DNA of 64,000 nucleotides from Faucicola mancuniensis (GTDB lineage: Bacteria; Pseudomonadota; Gammaproteobacteria; Pseudomonadales; Moraxellaceae): contig NZ_CP171363.1 in assembly GCF_046523945.1 (NCBI RefSeq), forward strand, positions 868,001 to 932,000, written 5' to 3'. Both the position numbers and the translations under genes were made by a program. Positions 26,618 to 35,437 of this stretch are shown piece after piece (positions within the stretch are counted from its first letter, which is position 1; each line of letters opens with the position of its first letter). A model generated the notes under the pieces. The model was not told where the DNA came from, searched no databases, and worked only from the letters and a program-made list of their open reading frames with translations.

Positions 26618-27760
26618 ATGAAAATTAACGAAATTCATATTCATCATTTTCGTAATTTGGCACAAGTCAATATTGTCCCAAGTCGTTGCAATGTGATTTT
26701 GGGCAACAACGGTAGTGGTAAAACGTCTATTTTAGAAAGCATTTATCTGTTATCTCGTGGTAAAAGTTTTCGCCATCATCAGCCAAAACACTACATTTCA
26801 CACGGATTTGCCAAAACCACCGTTTTTGCCAAACTGCATAACCCAATCAATCACCAAGATGAAACCGTTGCCATAGAAAAATCCCAAGATGCCAGCACCC
26901 AACTGCGTTATCAAGGGCAAACGGTGGCAACGCAAAGCCCTATTACCAAATTATTGCCGACTATTTTATTTGAGCCAAACAATCTAAACGCCTTAGAAAT
27001 CGGTAGCCAATCTCGCAGAGAAATTTTGGATTGGCTCGTGTTCCACGTGGAACAGGATTTTTTTAGCAATTGGGTTAATTATCAACATTTGTTAAAACAA
27101 CGCAATCGCTTGTTAAAATCGTCCAACTTATCCCCATTTTACCAACAGGAAATCACCGCTTGGGATAACCAAATCAGCCATTATGCGTCCATGATTCATC
27201 AATTTCGTGAAAAAATTTTGCAACAATGGCAAAGCCATTTTGACGAACAATTAAACAGTTTTTTGCCCCAATATGCCGACAAATTACGCTTGCGTTATAG
27301 TGCAGGTTTTGATGTGAGTGTTGGTTTGGCACAAACACTGGCGGAGCGGTTGCCTGCGGATATGGAGATGGGCTATACTCGCATGGGCTGTCATCGTGCT
27401 GACATGAATGTGGTGCTGGATTTGGTGCAAGTTGATGAGCAAGGGCAAAAACAAAAACGCACGTTGCCTGCGGTGGATATGCTATCTCGTGGTGAAAAAA
27501 AACTGCTGATGATGGCGTTACGTTTGTCGCAGTTGCCCTTGCTTAATGCGGTGGATAAATTGCCGTTGGTATTGCTTGATGATATTACCGCAGAGCTTGA
27601 TAATGGGGCATTGGTGACTTTGTTAAAAGGTTTAAAACAGGTCAATTCGCAACTTTTTATCACCAGCTTGTCCGATGAGATTGTGCCATTAATCGAAGAA
27701 ATTTGGCAAGATGATATCAAATTGTTCCACGTGGAACATGGTGATATCAAACCAATTTGA
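26618..27760 (+). CDS. recF: DNA replication and repair protein RecF
   Basis: 380 residues from ATG 26618 (MKINEIHIHHFRNLAQVNIV). ABC-type ATPase of the SMC class: Walker A GNNGSGKTSILESIYLLSRG, signature MLSRGEKKLLMMALRLSQ and Walker B PLVLLDDITAELD. It helps load RecA at gaps. Two perfect parS-like 16-mers sit in its codons, at 27039 (reading VFHVEQ) and 27723 (reading LFHVEH). gyrB, the usual next gene, is absent; rsmI follows instead. Confidence 0.96.
   Translation: MKINEIHIHHFRNLAQVNIVPSRCNVILGNNGSGKTSILESIYLLSRGKSFRHHQPKHYISHGFAKTTVFAKLHNPINHQDETVAIEKSQDASTQLRYQGQTVATQSPITKLLPTILFEPNNLNALEIGSQSRREILDWLVFHVEQDFFSNWVNYQHLLKQRNRLLKSSNLSPFYQQEITAWDNQISHYASMIHQFREKILQQWQSHFDEQLNSFLPQYADKLRLRYSAGFDVSVGLAQTLAERLPADMEMGYTRMGCHRADMNVVLDLVQVDEQGQKQKRTLPAVDMLSRGEKKLLMMALRLSQLPLLNAVDKLPLVLLDDITAELDNGALVTLLKGLKQVNSQLFITSLSDEIVPLIEEIWQDDIKLFHVEHGDIKPI
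27039..27054. promoter_or_regulatory. parS-like ParB site in recF (first)
   Basis: TGTTCCACGTGGAACA, a perfect 16-bp palindrome centred on CACGTG, matching the parS pattern seen at 14.3-14.9 kb. Confidence 0.75.
27723..27738. promoter_or_regulatory. parS-like ParB site in recF (second)
   Basis: TGTTCCACGTGGAACA again, near the recF 3' end, 684 bases from the first recF site. Confidence 0.75.
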
Positions 27761-27779
27761 CAAAAAATAAGGAAAAATC

Positions 27780-28622
27780 ATGCAAAATTTTGGTAAATTA
27801 TACATTGTCGCAACGCCGATTGGCAACTTGTCCGACATGACACCGCACGCCATAGACTGCCTAAACAGCGTGGATATCATCGCTTGTGAAGACACTCGCA
27901 CATCAGGCAAACTGCTCAATCATTTTAACATCAGCACCAAAACCATCGCCTATCACGACCACAATGCCGACAGCCAAACTGGCAAACTCATTGAGCTGTT
28001 AAAATCTGGCAAACATATCGCTTTAATTTCGGACGCTGGCACGCCGTTGGTGAGCGACCCCGGTTTTCGTTTGGTAAAAGCCTGTCATGATGAAAAAATT
28101 GGCGTATCGCCTGTGGTTGGGGCAAGTGCGGTGATTGGGGCGTTGTCGGTGGCTGGGTTGCCGTCTGACCAGTTTTATTTTGTCGGATTTTTGCCCGCCA
28201 AAACCACCGCTCGCCAAAACCAGTTAAACAGTTTAAAACATATCACTGCAACCTTAATTTTTTATGAAGCACCGCACCGCATTTTGGCGTGTTTGGGCGA
28301 TATGATAGTGGTGTTTGGCAGTGATAGAAAAGTTACGCTGTGCCGTGAAATTAGCAAAACCTTTGAAACCATTTATCCAAGTACGTTAGCCGATTTAAAA
28401 ACATTTGTTGAAAATGATAGCAACCAACAAAAAGGCGAAATCGTGCTAGTCGTGGCAGGTTTTGAAAAAATTGATGACGATGATGGCGAGCATGATGCTT
28501 TGTTAAAGCGATTGTTGCAAGATTTGTCCGTCAAAAAGGCATCGCAATTGGTCGCTGATATCACAGGGGCGAAAAAAAATGCTATTTATCAACGTGCATT
28601 GATGATAGAAAAAACGTTATAA
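27780..28622 (+). CDS. rsmI: 16S rRNA (cytidine-1402-2'-O)-methyltransferase RsmI
   Basis: 280 residues of the tetrapyrrole-methylase fold: LYIVATPIGNLSDMTPHAID, CEDTRTSGKLL, ALISDAGTPLVSDPGFRLV, GLPSDQFYFVGFLP, FYEAPHRIL and CREISKTFET are all family signatures. It methylates C1402 of 16S rRNA. Start 19 bases after recF with aagga upstream. The C-terminus (VADITGAKKNAIYQRALMIE) is the usual family tail. Confidence 0.96.
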   Translation: MQNFGKLYIVATPIGNLSDMTPHAIDCLNSVDIIACEDTRTSGKLLNHFNISTKTIAYHDHNADSQTGKLIELLKSGKHIALISDAGTPLVSDPGFRLVKACHDEKIGVSPVVGASAVIGALSVAGLPSDQFYFVGFLPAKTTARQNQLNSLKHITATLIFYEAPHRILACLGDMIVVFGSDRKVTLCREISKTFETIYPSTLADLKTFVENDSNQQKGEIVLVVAGFEKIDDDDGEHDALLKRLLQDLSVKKASQLVADITGAKKNAIYQRALMIEKTL

Positions 28623-28677
28623 TGGCGACTTTCATTTGTTTTGACACATCTTTTAAAATTAAAAAATTGGTAAGATT

Positions 28678-29568
28678 ATGACCACAATTCACCCACAGTT
28701 TAACCCTGTTGCCTTGGATTTAGGCTTTGTGCAAGCCCATTGGTATGGCTTGATGTATTTGTTAGGTTTTGGTATGGCGTATGCGTTGGCATTGTACCGC
28801 ACCAAAAAACGCCCCGATTGGAACAATGACATGGTCGCCGATTTGATTTTTTATGGGGCGATGGGCGTGATTTTGGGCGGTCGCATTGGCTATGTGCTGT
28901 TTTATCAATTTGGCGAATTTTTGGCAAATCCTGCTTATTTATTCAAAATCACCGATGGCGGTATGTCGTTTCACGGTGGTTTTTTGGGCGTGGCGGTTGC
29001 GATGTGGTTGTTTGCTCGCCGTTACAAAAAAGCGGTGTTTGACGTGCTAGATTTTATCATTCCTTGCGTACCAACTGGACTTTTGTTTGGACGTATTGGC
29101 AATTTTATCAATGGTGAGCTGTGGGGACGTGTGTCTGAAGGCGGTTATAATTGGTTAATGGCATTTCCACAAGCTTGGCAAGCGGACAGCGAATTGTTAG
29201 CACAAAACCCCAATTTGGCAAACGTGGCGGTCAAATTTGGCGAATATAATCTGTTGCCACGCCACCCATCGCAGTTATATCAAGCGTTTAGCGAAGGGCT
29301 TGTGCTGTTTGTTTTAATTTGGTGGTTCGCCAGTCGCCCACGTCCACGCATGGCGGTAACTGGACTGTTTGTGTTGGGTTATGGTGTGGTTCGTTTTATT
29401 ACTGAGTTTTTCCGTCAGCCTGATGCCGACCAAGGTTTTATTTTGTTAGGTTGGGTTACAAAAGGTCAAATGTTAAGTTTGCCGATGGTATTTGTCGGTT
29501 TGTTTTTAATCATTTGGGCGTATAAACAACAAATTTATGATTGGGGCAGTCAAAAAAATAGCCAATAA
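28678..29568 (+). CDS. lgt: Prolipoprotein diacylglyceryl transferase
   Basis: 296 residues, seven membrane helices. Signatures: QAHWYGLMYLLGF (catalytic-region His), GGMSFHGGFLGV, the Lgt motif GRIGNFINGELWGR and RHPSQLYQAFSEGL. It transfers diacylglycerol to the lipobox Cys of prolipoproteins, such as those at 12275, 38771 and 39357. It is followed by a terminator at 29587. Confidence 0.97.
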   Translation: MTTIHPQFNPVALDLGFVQAHWYGLMYLLGFGMAYALALYRTKKRPDWNNDMVADLIFYGAMGVILGGRIGYVLFYQFGEFLANPAYLFKITDGGMSFHGGFLGVAVAMWLFARRYKKAVFDVLDFIIPCVPTGLLFGRIGNFINGELWGRVSEGGYNWLMAFPQAWQADSELLAQNPNLANVAVKFGEYNLLPRHPSQLYQAFSEGLVLFVLIWWFASRPRPRMAVTGLFVLGYGVVRFITEFFRQPDADQGFILLGWVTKGQMLSLPMVFVGLFLIIWAYKQQIYDWGSQKNSQ

Positions 29569-29586
29569 AAATTGACAAACAAAAAA

Positions 29587-29612
29587 GGCAAATTTTCACA
29601 ATTTGCCTTTTT
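29587..29612. terminator. Bidirectional terminator between lgt and the hybrid kinase
   Basis: GGCAAATT and AATTTGCC arms with a 5-base loop, A-run on one side and T-run on the other. It serves both convergent genes. Confidence 0.85.
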
Positions 29613-32384
29613 TTATACCATAAACCTTGTCAAAATTTCGGTAAGTTTTTGTTTGGTAATCGGTTTGGTAATAAAACCGTCCATGCCTGCTTTGCTACAT
29701 TCGTTACGGTCGGCATCGGTATCGTTGGCGGTGAGTGCGATGATGGCGATACTGTCTTTGTTGTGGCGAATTTGGCGAGTGGCGGTCAAGCCGTCCATAA
29801 TCGGCATTTGACAATCCATTAACACCAGTCCAATATCGGCACGGTGTTCGTTTAATAGTTTGATGGCTTCTTTACCATCGTTGGCAATGATGGCAGTGTA
29901 GCCCAACGCTTCTAGTTGTTTTTTAACAATTTTTTGGTTGGTGGCGTTGTCTTCTGCGACCAAAATTTGTTTATTTTGGTTAACAATTGGCACACTGGTT
30001 GGCAAGGTCAAATCTTCTAAAAAATGGTTGTCAACGTTCGGAGTGGACACGTTGGTATTTTGTGCTAATACTGCTTCATGGGTTTGCAAAAATTTTTTAA
30101 ATGCCAATTCAGCACTTAATTGTTTGTCATGATTTGGGTTGATTTTTTCTTCACATAGGCTCATCACTTTGGCAAACACATCGGATAAGGGTGGCGGTTT
30201 TTGCACCAATTCGTCAAAATTCATCATGATATCTTTGCTAATGGTTCGCTCAGATTCCATGCTGATGATGATTTTTGGACTGATTTTAAACAGTTCAATT
30301 TGAGAAAAAATGCTTTCGTTGCCAATATAAGACAATTCATCAACCACAAAAATCGGCTGTAATCCTTCTACATTAAGGCGATTTACCCTGTCTATCATCG
30401 CTTGGTTTGGCGTGGTGAAAATCACACTATGCACATTCATAAAGTTTAAAATTTCGGTGCTGCGATACACGATATCATAAGGCGACACGATGATTAACAG
30501 AATCGGAAAATGGTTCAATGTGATGTCAAACACAGGCTGAACGCTGTTTTCAAGGATTGGTAAAAATACCTGAAATTCGCTGCCTTTGCCCGCTTCACTT
30601 TCAAGATGAATAAACCCGCCAAGTAACTGCGAAAAATTGTTTGAAATCGCAAGCCCCAATCCTGTGCCACCAAACTGTTGACTAATGGAGTCATTGGCTT
30701 GGTTAAAATACGAAAACAGTTTTTGTTGTTCTTTTTTGGCAATGCCGATACCTGTATCTTTGACGGTGATTTTTATCCAGTCGGTTGGCAAGTTTTCCAC
30801 GCCAGATTTTTTGTGTTGAATGACTGGGTGTTGGCTGTTGACTTTGTCCACCAACAACGCCACATAGCCTTGTTTGGTAAATTTAATCGCATTGGTCATC
30901 AGGTTTAAAATAATCTGACGCATACGTCCATCATCGGTCTGAATGTTGCGTGGCACGTCTGGGTGCGTGTAGATATATAGACTGATGTTGTTGCGTTTGG
31001 CGTTGCCAATCATCAGCTCGGCTACTTGGTTGAGTAGGTTTAAAATATTTACCGAACTTAAGTTGAGTTGTAGTTTGCCAGCGTCCAGTTTTGCCACGTC
31101 CAGCATATCGTTTAACAAACTTAGCATGGTTTTGCTAGATTGTTGAATGGTGGTGATGGTGTCTTGTTGTTCTTGGTTAAAGTCGGCTTTGTCTTCTGCC
31201 AACAGCTCAATCATACCCATCATACCGCTTAACGGTGTACGCAGTTCATGCTCTAAAACCGCCCAAAGTTTGTCAAAGCCTGCTAATTTTTCGGCGGTTT
31301 GTTGGTCGCCCACCCATGCTTTTTGCAATTGTTGATGGTAATTGGTAACGACTCCCAAACTACCGCTAAAGCCTTGTAACTGCCCCAAACTGTTATAAAA
31401 AGGGTTTAATCGCAAATCATAAAAATCATTGCGTGGCAAATCCGTTACTGACAAAGTCAAAAACGCCGATTGCTCGTTGATTTGGGTGAGTAGTTGCTGT
31501 GTCGCTTTGTCCACACCTGCGATAAAATCTTGCAACATATACACCACCGTTTTGTCAAAAGGCGTGCTAAAAGTGTGGGCAAATTTTTCATTAAAATACA
31601 ACAACCGCCCTTTACGATTGATTAAAAAAAGTGCCGTGGGCGACTTGTCAATCAAACGTTGCTGTCGGCAGAGTAACTGTTGAATATCATCAAAATACTG
31701 ACTGGTTTTAAAAGAAAGGCGATTGACAATCTGACTCAGCTGTAACAACTCAGGCTCATTTGTGTTGTCAATGTGTAATGGTTGATAATTGCCTTGCACA
31801 ATTTTGTGAAAATTTTGGCTATAATCCACCAACTGATACCAACTGTGATAACGTTTTTGCAACTGGATTAAATGTAGCGACAAAAACAAAAAAAACAACC
31901 AAACGGGCAACAAATACAAAGGATTGTGAAAAGTTTGATAAATTGGCACAAACTCAATATACACATAAAGTTGATAACCGCCATCTAACGGTCGCCATGC
32001 CTCCAAAACATTGCCATAACGCAACGTCTGCACATCATGAGAACGAGCCGACCAAGACGGCAATTTAAACGTACTCACCGAATTAATACTGTTGATATTG
32101 ACCGTATTGCCATTTGGCTCAAACAGCACCAACTGATACGACTGCACAATGGCAGGGGCGTGTAAAGATTGTCTGTTAAAAAAACCTTTATGCTCATTGA
32201 TATTTTTATTTAAACTGCTGATAATATTTTTTAAAAAGAGCTCACTGGTAGCCGTCTGTCTATCTTTGGCATACAAATATAACAAAGCATAACAGCTGAT
32301 TACCAAGCAAAGCATGATAACAAAAAGCCTAGTCAAACTTCGTTGTGCGGCAGGACGATGAAAAATTGAGATTGAATGATGCAC
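29613..32384 (-). CDS. Hybrid sensor histidine kinase (BarA/GacS-like)
   Basis: 923 residues. Membrane helices at about 20-40 and 156-173 enclose a periplasmic sensor region. A linker and a PAS-like domain (about 243-345, PTALFLINRKGRLLYFNEKF) lead to the kinase: phospho-His in LEHELRTPLSGMMGMIELLA (His 379), N box LMTNAIKFTKQGY, G1 VKDTGIGIAKKEQ and G2 GGTGLGLAISNN. A poorly matching receiver-like region follows (about 630-740), then a true receiver (ILVAEDNATNQKIVKKQLEA; Asp in VLMDCQMPIMDGL). No HPt domain is present, unlike BarA/GacS. No response regulator lies alongside. The stimulus is unknown. Confidence 0.9.
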   Translation of the reverse strand: MHHSISIFHRPAAQRSLTRLFVIMLCLVISCYALLYLYAKDRQTATSELFLKNIISSLNKNINEHKGFFNRQSLHAPAIVQSYQLVLFEPNGNTVNINSINSVSTFKLPSWSARSHDVQTLRYGNVLEAWRPLDGGYQLYVYIEFVPIYQTFHNPLYLLPVWLFFLFLSLHLIQLQKRYHSWYQLVDYSQNFHKIVQGNYQPLHIDNTNEPELLQLSQIVNRLSFKTSQYFDDIQQLLCRQQRLIDKSPTALFLINRKGRLLYFNEKFAHTFSTPFDKTVVYMLQDFIAGVDKATQQLLTQINEQSAFLTLSVTDLPRNDFYDLRLNPFYNSLGQLQGFSGSLGVVTNYHQQLQKAWVGDQQTAEKLAGFDKLWAVLEHELRTPLSGMMGMIELLAEDKADFNQEQQDTITTIQQSSKTMLSLLNDMLDVAKLDAGKLQLNLSSVNILNLLNQVAELMIGNAKRNNISLYIYTHPDVPRNIQTDDGRMRQIILNLMTNAIKFTKQGYVALLVDKVNSQHPVIQHKKSGVENLPTDWIKITVKDTGIGIAKKEQQKLFSYFNQANDSISQQFGGTGLGLAISNNFSQLLGGFIHLESEAGKGSEFQVFLPILENSVQPVFDITLNHFPILLIIVSPYDIVYRSTEILNFMNVHSVIFTTPNQAMIDRVNRLNVEGLQPIFVVDELSYIGNESIFSQIELFKISPKIIISMESERTISKDIMMNFDELVQKPPPLSDVFAKVMSLCEEKINPNHDKQLSAELAFKKFLQTHEAVLAQNTNVSTPNVDNHFLEDLTLPTSVPIVNQNKQILVAEDNATNQKIVKKQLEALGYTAIIANDGKEAIKLLNEHRADIGLVLMDCQMPIMDGLTATRQIRHNKDSIAIIALTANDTDADRNECSKAGMDGFITKPITKQKLTEILTRFMV

Positions 32385-32482
32385 AAAACGTTACCATAAA
32401 TACCAAAAAACACGAATTGATTTTTTTATTTTATCAAATCGTACTATAATAGCAGAAAATTAACAAAAAAAGATGAAAATTT

Positions 32483-33478
32483 ATGAATAAACCTCTAAAA
32501 GTTATTTTTGCAGGTACGCCAGAATTTGCCAAAGTTGCCTTGCAAGCCTTAATTGAACAAAAAAACGAATTAAATATTGACATCGTTGCCGTTTATACTC
32601 AGCCAGACCGCAAGGCAGGGCGTGGACAAAAACTCACCGCTTCGCCTGTCAAAGAATTGGCAATCGCCCACAACATTCCTGTGGAACAGCCAGAGAGTTT
32701 TAGCCTAAAATCAGAAAACGGTCATGTTTCACGTGGAACATTGGCAAACTATCAGCCTGATGTGATGATTGTGGCGGCGTATGGTTTGATTTTACCGCTT
32801 GGGGTGCTAAATACGCCTACTTTTGGCTGTCTCAACATTCACGGCTCGCTACTACCACGTTGGCGTGGGGCAGCACCCATTCAGCGTGCGATTTTGGCAG
32901 GGGACGACAAAACAGGTATTACCATTATGCAGATGGCACAAGGGCTTGATACAGGCGATATGCTGTATAAGGTTGAATGTGCAATTACCGACACCGACAC
33001 CACGCAAACGATACACGACAAACTGGCGGATTTAGGCGGACAAGCGATTATCACTGTGTTAAAAGATTTGCAAAATTATCAAGCAAAAGCCAAAAAACAA
33101 GACGATGATTTAGCCAATTATGCCGAAAAAATCACCACAGGGGAAGGCGAAATTAATTGGCAAAATGATGCGTTTAACATTCAACGTCAAATTCGTGCAT
33201 TAAATGCTTTTAGTTATTTATCCGTTGAGAAAAATCCCAACGAACGCATTAAAATTTTAGAATGTAAACCGATTAAAGCTGACCAAACGACCGTAAAAAC
33301 GGCAGGAACGGTGGTGAGCGTTGGGCGAAATGCGATTTTGGTAGCATGTGGCAAAGATAAAGACGGCATACAGCATTTGATTAATATCACCAAAATGCAA
33401 TGGGCAGGCGGAAAACCTTTAACCGCTGAACAAATTGCCAATGGGGATAAATTGAATGATGGGGACGTTTTTCAATGA
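32483..33478 (+). CDS. fmt: Methionyl-tRNA formyltransferase
   Basis: 331 residues. VIFAGTPEFAKVALQALIE, VYTQPDRKAGRGQKL, CLNIHGSLLPRWRGAAPIQR (with catalytic Asn/His) and GITIMQMAQGLDTGDML are the catalytic-domain signatures; the C-terminal OB-like part begins near INWQ. It formylates initiator Met-tRNA. It overlaps rsmB by 4 bases (ATGA). A parS-like site lies within codons for HVSRGT, in what looks like a short insert between conserved blocks. Confidence 0.97.
   Translation: MNKPLKVIFAGTPEFAKVALQALIEQKNELNIDIVAVYTQPDRKAGRGQKLTASPVKELAIAHNIPVEQPESFSLKSENGHVSRGTLANYQPDVMIVAAYGLILPLGVLNTPTFGCLNIHGSLLPRWRGAAPIQRAILAGDDKTGITIMQMAQGLDTGDMLYKVECAITDTDTTQTIHDKLADLGGQAIITVLKDLQNYQAKAKKQDDDLANYAEKITTGEGEINWQNDAFNIQRQIRALNAFSYLSVEKNPNERIKILECKPIKADQTTVKTAGTVVSVGRNAILVACGKDKDGIQHLINITKMQWAGGKPLTAEQIANGDKLNDGDVFQ
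32725..32740. promoter_or_regulatory. parS-like ParB site in fmt
   Basis: TGTTTCACGTGGAACA, one base off the perfect palindrome, inside the fmt coding sequence. Confidence 0.7.
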
Positions 33479-34809
33479 GCAAGTTAAACACCCGAGCCAA
33501 AGTCATATTCACTTTAGAAAAAATCCAACAAGGTCAATCACTTGCAAGCCTACTTGACCCACTTTTGCAAGATGTGGGCGACAAAGACAAAGGCTTTGTC
33601 CACGAATTGTTACTTGGTACACTGCGTCAATGGTGGGCGCTTTCCCGTATCGGTGAAAGTCTTATTGAAAAAGAAGTTACCGACAAGGGCGTGTGGGCAG
33701 GGCTGAATGTTGGCTTGTATCAACTTTTGTATATGGACACGCCAGACTACGCCAGCATTAACGACACGGTGGAAGCGGTCAAACAGCTAGAAAAAGGCTA
33801 TGGGGCAGGGCTGATTAACGCCATTTTGCGAAAAGTGCAAAAAAATCCTGCCAAATTTGCCAAAAAAATCGCCAAAAATCACAGCCTACCCAACTGGCTT
33901 GCCAAAGAGCTAAAGCAAGATTGGGGCGAATATTATGATGAGTTGGGGCAGGCTTTACGCCAATCCGCACCGATTTTTTTGCGAATAAATGCCAAATTTA
34001 CCACGCTTGATGATTATACAACATTGCTGAAAAATCAAGACATTGGCTTTGAGCTTGTCAATATTGGCGTAAAAAATGAACAAACCATTTTGCTAAATGA
34101 TAATGTTAAAATTGGCGACTTACCGCATTTTGCCGATGGCTGGGTGAGTGTGCAAGACCGCCACGCCCAAATTTCGGCTCATCTTTTGGCAAGTTTGGCA
34201 TTTGATAAGCCGTTAAATGTGCTTGACGCTTGTACCGCCCCCGGTGGAAAATTGGCTCATCTGTTAGAACTTAGCCAAAAAAATATGTTCCACGTGGAAC
34301 AATTTAACATCGACAAAATCACCGCCCTAGACAACGACAAAAAACGCCTTGAGCGAGTGAGCCAAAACCTTGAGCGATTGCAATTGTCCGCCGATAATGT
34401 TAGCCTAGTGTGCGATGACGCGACCACTTTTACCGCCCTGCCGTTTGATGTGATTGTGCTTGACGCACCTTGCACGGCAACAGGCGTAATCCGCAGACAC
34501 CCAGACATTGCCTTGTTAAGAACGCAAAATGACGTGATGCAAACGGTGGATTTGCAGGCAAAAATTTTGGCAAATTGTTGGCAAAACTTAGCAAAAAATG
34601 GCGTTTTGTTGTATGTTACCTGTTCGGTGCTAAAGGCGGAGAATGAAACGCAAATTGGCAGCTTTTTGGCAAAAAATGATGATGCAAAAGTCATAGATTT
34701 TACGCTAAATTTACCAAATCAAATTAAAAGAGATGTGGGTTATCAATGTTTGCCGTTAAATGAAAATGATGGCGATGGTTTTTATTATGCACTTTTGCAA
34801 AAAGTTTAA
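33475..34809 (+). CDS. rsmB: 16S rRNA (cytosine-967-C5)-methyltransferase RsmB
   Basis: 444 residues. An N-terminal NusB-like helical domain (LASLLDPLLQDVGDKDKGFV; YASINDTVEAVKQLEKGYGA) is followed by the methyltransferase: VQDRHAQISAHLLASL, LDACTAPGGKLAHLLELS (SAM site), LDAPCTATGVIRRHPDI (catalytic Cys) and YVTCSVLKAENE (second Cys). It modifies C967 of 16S rRNA. A parS-like site at 34286 sits in codons reading MFHVEQ within an insert after the SAM motif. Start overlaps fmt. Confidence 0.96.
   Translation: MSKLNTRAKVIFTLEKIQQGQSLASLLDPLLQDVGDKDKGFVHELLLGTLRQWWALSRIGESLIEKEVTDKGVWAGLNVGLYQLLYMDTPDYASINDTVEAVKQLEKGYGAGLINAILRKVQKNPAKFAKKIAKNHSLPNWLAKELKQDWGEYYDELGQALRQSAPIFLRINAKFTTLDDYTTLLKNQDIGFELVNIGVKNEQTILLNDNVKIGDLPHFADGWVSVQDRHAQISAHLLASLAFDKPLNVLDACTAPGGKLAHLLELSQKNMFHVEQFNIDKITALDNDKKRLERVSQNLERLQLSADNVSLVCDDATTFTALPFDVIVLDAPCTATGVIRRHPDIALLRTQNDVMQTVDLQAKILANCWQNLAKNGVLLYVTCSVLKAENETQIGSFLAKNDDAKVIDFTLNLPNQIKRDVGYQCLPLNENDGDGFYYALLQKV
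34286..34301. promoter_or_regulatory. parS-like ParB site in rsmB
   Basis: TGTTCCACGTGGAACA, a perfect palindrome, the most distant of the eight sites from the ribE/ribD cluster (about 20 kb). Confidence 0.75.
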
Positions 34810-34824
34810 AATAGGGGAACGATA

Positions 34825-35106
34825 ATGACAATGATAATGTTAAATTTAAATCAACAAGATGAAAGTTTGCTTTTACAAGCTGTAAAACAGATGGGCGGTA
34901 GTATTGAACAATTTATTTTACAAAGTATGCGAAAAGAAGCCTTGCAAACTACACAGCATTTTAATGAGCAAAATCAAAGTATTGTGATGAAAAATTTTGT
35001 GCCAAATGCCGAAACACTACAGGCGATTGAATCGGCAAGACGTGGCGAAGTTGAGCATTTTGCCACTTATGAAGACATGATGACGGCGTTGAGCAAGACA
35101 TCATGA
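34825..35106 (+). CDS. Antitoxin, RelB/DinJ-like
   Basis: 93 residues. N-terminal ribbon-helix-helix-like part (MIMLNLNQQDESLLLQAVKQ, then MGGSIEQFILQSMRKEAL) and a C-terminal part that would wrap the toxin (PNAETLQAIESARRGEVEHF; YEDMMTAL). The stop overlaps the start of the toxin gene by 4 bases, the usual coupling. ggggaa lies 7 bases before the ATG. Probable autorepressor of the pair. Confidence 0.8.
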   Translation: MTMIMLNLNQQDESLLLQAVKQMGGSIEQFILQSMRKEALQTTQHFNEQNQSIVMKNFVPNAETLQAIESARRGEVEHFATYEDMMTALSKTS

Positions 35107-35372
35107 GAATGATTAACCTAACCAGTCAATTTAAACGAGATTGTAAAAAGCATTATTTGGCATTGGTAACGCCTGCGTGGGCGGAAGTTTTTGCAAAATT
35201 GCTCAATGACGAACCATTGCCACAAAAATATCACGACCACCCACTTAAAGGTGATTTGCAAGATTTGCGAGATTGTCATATTCAGCCAGATTTAATTTTG
35301 TTATATAGAAAATATGACAATGTGTTGGAATTGGTGCGATTGGGCAGTCATAGCGAATTGGTGATTGTTTAA
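35103..35372 (+). CDS. Toxin, YafQ-type mRNA interferase
   Basis: 89 residues of the RelE/YafQ fold: LTSQFKRDCKKHY, then HPLKGDLQDLRDCHIQPDLI, LLYRKYDNVLELVRLGSHSE. The GxLxxxRxxHIxPDxxLxY pattern and the closing LxRxGSHSxL are YafQ hallmarks; catalytic His residues appear at HP, CHI and GSHS. It would cut mRNA on ribosomes when freed of its antitoxin. Looks intact. Confidence 0.88.
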   Translation: MRMINLTSQFKRDCKKHYLALVTPAWAEVFAKLLNDEPLPQKYHDHPLKGDLQDLRDCHIQPDLILLYRKYDNVLELVRLGSHSELVIV

Positions 35373-35437
35373 TATTTAACTTTAACCATATGATTTTAAA
35401 CAATTTTTTAACTATTTAATTTTAAAAGGAAAACCCT

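Noticed and set aside
34825..35372. RelB/YafQ pair as a new defence system
   Set aside because: Motifs match the known type II toxin-antitoxin family closely; nothing unusual around it.
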